A DNA stretch of 64,000 nucleotides from Nitrospiraceae bacterium (GTDB lineage Bacteria > Nitrospirota > Nitrospiria > Nitrospirales > Nitrospiraceae). Each line of letters starts with the position of its first letter. The stretch's first letter is position 1. This document shows, in pieces, positions 63,790-64,000 of this stretch. Position numbers and translations under genes: made by a program. The notes under the pieces are model-generated. The model ran no database searches, was not told the DNA's origin, and saw nothing but the letters and a program-made list of their open reading frames with translations. The stretch is taken from contig JAHBWI010000004.1 of the NCBI GenBank assembly GCA_019637075.1, positions 434,001-498,000 on the forward strand. The letters run 5' to 3'.

Positions 63790-64000
63790 ATGGCAACAAT
63801 CGTTTCGGTTGGATCAGGCAAGGGCGGGGTCGGAAAGAGCGTCATCGCCGCGAACTTGGCCATGCTCTTGGCCAAACAGGGGAAACGCGTGGTCTTGGCC
63901 GACTTGGACGTGGGGGGGGCCGATGCTCACATCTTATTCGGCATGCTCCATCCGACGCTGACCCTGACGGACTTCATCGAACGCCGGGTCGATCGATTGG
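63790..64000 (+). CDS. MinD/FlhG-like P-loop ATPase (3' end outside window)
   Basis: The first 70 codons of a ParA/MinD-family ATPase are visible. The deviant Walker A KGGVGKS follows MATIVSVGSG; the Walker A' region is VVLADLDVGGADAH, and the chain continues FGMLHPTLTLTDFIERR when it leaves the window. The VGGADAH wording suits FlhG/FleN or orphan MinD-like proteins that control flagellar number, which fits the chemotaxis context, but MinD and plasmid-type ParA cannot be excluded. The ATG at 63790 has only a weak upstream purine stretch. It is divergent from the HTH gene. Confidence 0.85.
   Translation, partial: MATIVSVGSGKGGVGKSVIAANLAMLLAKQGKRVVLADLDVGGADAHILFGMLHPTLTLTDFIERRVDRL

Noticed and set aside
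1-64000. CRISPR arrays, tRNA/rRNA genes, insertion sequences, integrase/attachment sites
   Set aside because: Looked for regular repeats, cloverleaf-like sequences and transposase motifs and found none; the excisionase-type protein has no integrase nearby.

Overview
The window looks like chromosomal DNA of a GC-rich, Gram-negative, motile, exopolysaccharide-producing bacterium. The gene mix points to Nitrospirota (Nitrospira-like), but that is an inference from content only: a phosphate/polyphosphate block, an exosortase/EpsI locus with a VPLPA-type sorting signal, duplicated chemosensory genes, and a TonB-free outer-membrane export set. No rRNA, tRNA, insertion sequence, prophage or CRISPR array was seen.

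Region 1 (1-5634) is phosphate and polyphosphate metabolism: the end of pstB, then phoU, ppx, two tandem thymidylate-kinase-like genes (the second with a changed P-loop lysine), and a divergent sixA/CHAD pair. Region 2 (5620-34920), almost all on the minus strand, is a large exopolysaccharide locus. Reading from right to left, it begins with glycosyltransferases, a Tat-exported glycosidase-like protein, a Wzy-like polymerase/ligase, a Wzx-like flippase, a methyltransferase and an AsnB-like amidotransferase. A single VPLPA-CTERM protein follows, with its own sigma-54-like promoter and a palindromic terminator. The locus then continues with a bi-domain oxidoreductase, a heparinase-like protein, WecG, an exosortase-EpsI fusion, a WecA-like transferase, PrsT, a Wza-like export lipoprotein, an outer-membrane barrel, a Wzz-like chain-length protein, a BY-kinase-like ATPase, an ExeA-like ATPase and an OmpR-type regulator.

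Region 3 (35378-63249), also nearly all minus strand, holds two chemosensory gene sets. The right-hand set (53125-63249) is cheR-cheY-cheZ-cheA-cheV-mcp-cheB-mcp(heme)-cheW. The left-hand set (36642-52728) is motA-motB-STAS-[receptor with CheZ-like motif]-cheY-cheA-ribBA-ferredoxin-cheW-mcp(PAS)-DUF420-cheR-cheD-cheB. It runs directly into a partner-switching module of two STAS proteins, a REC-PP2C phosphatase, an HPt protein and a REC-HATPase protein. Both CheA proteins carry a pair of MshEN-like motifs between their phosphotransfer and dimerisation parts.

Region 4 (63373-64000) is a small excisionase-type DNA-binding protein with a sigma-28-like promoter, divergent from the start of a MinD/FlhG-like ATPase that leaves the window.

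The strongest candidates for something not yet described are the MshEN-like modules inside both CheA proteins, the receptor/CheZ-like hybrid beside its own CheY, the phosphorelay-to-partner-switch module fused to the CheB/CheD/CheR operon, and the paired TMK-like genes in the polyphosphate operon. All functions are read from motifs; no database search was run.
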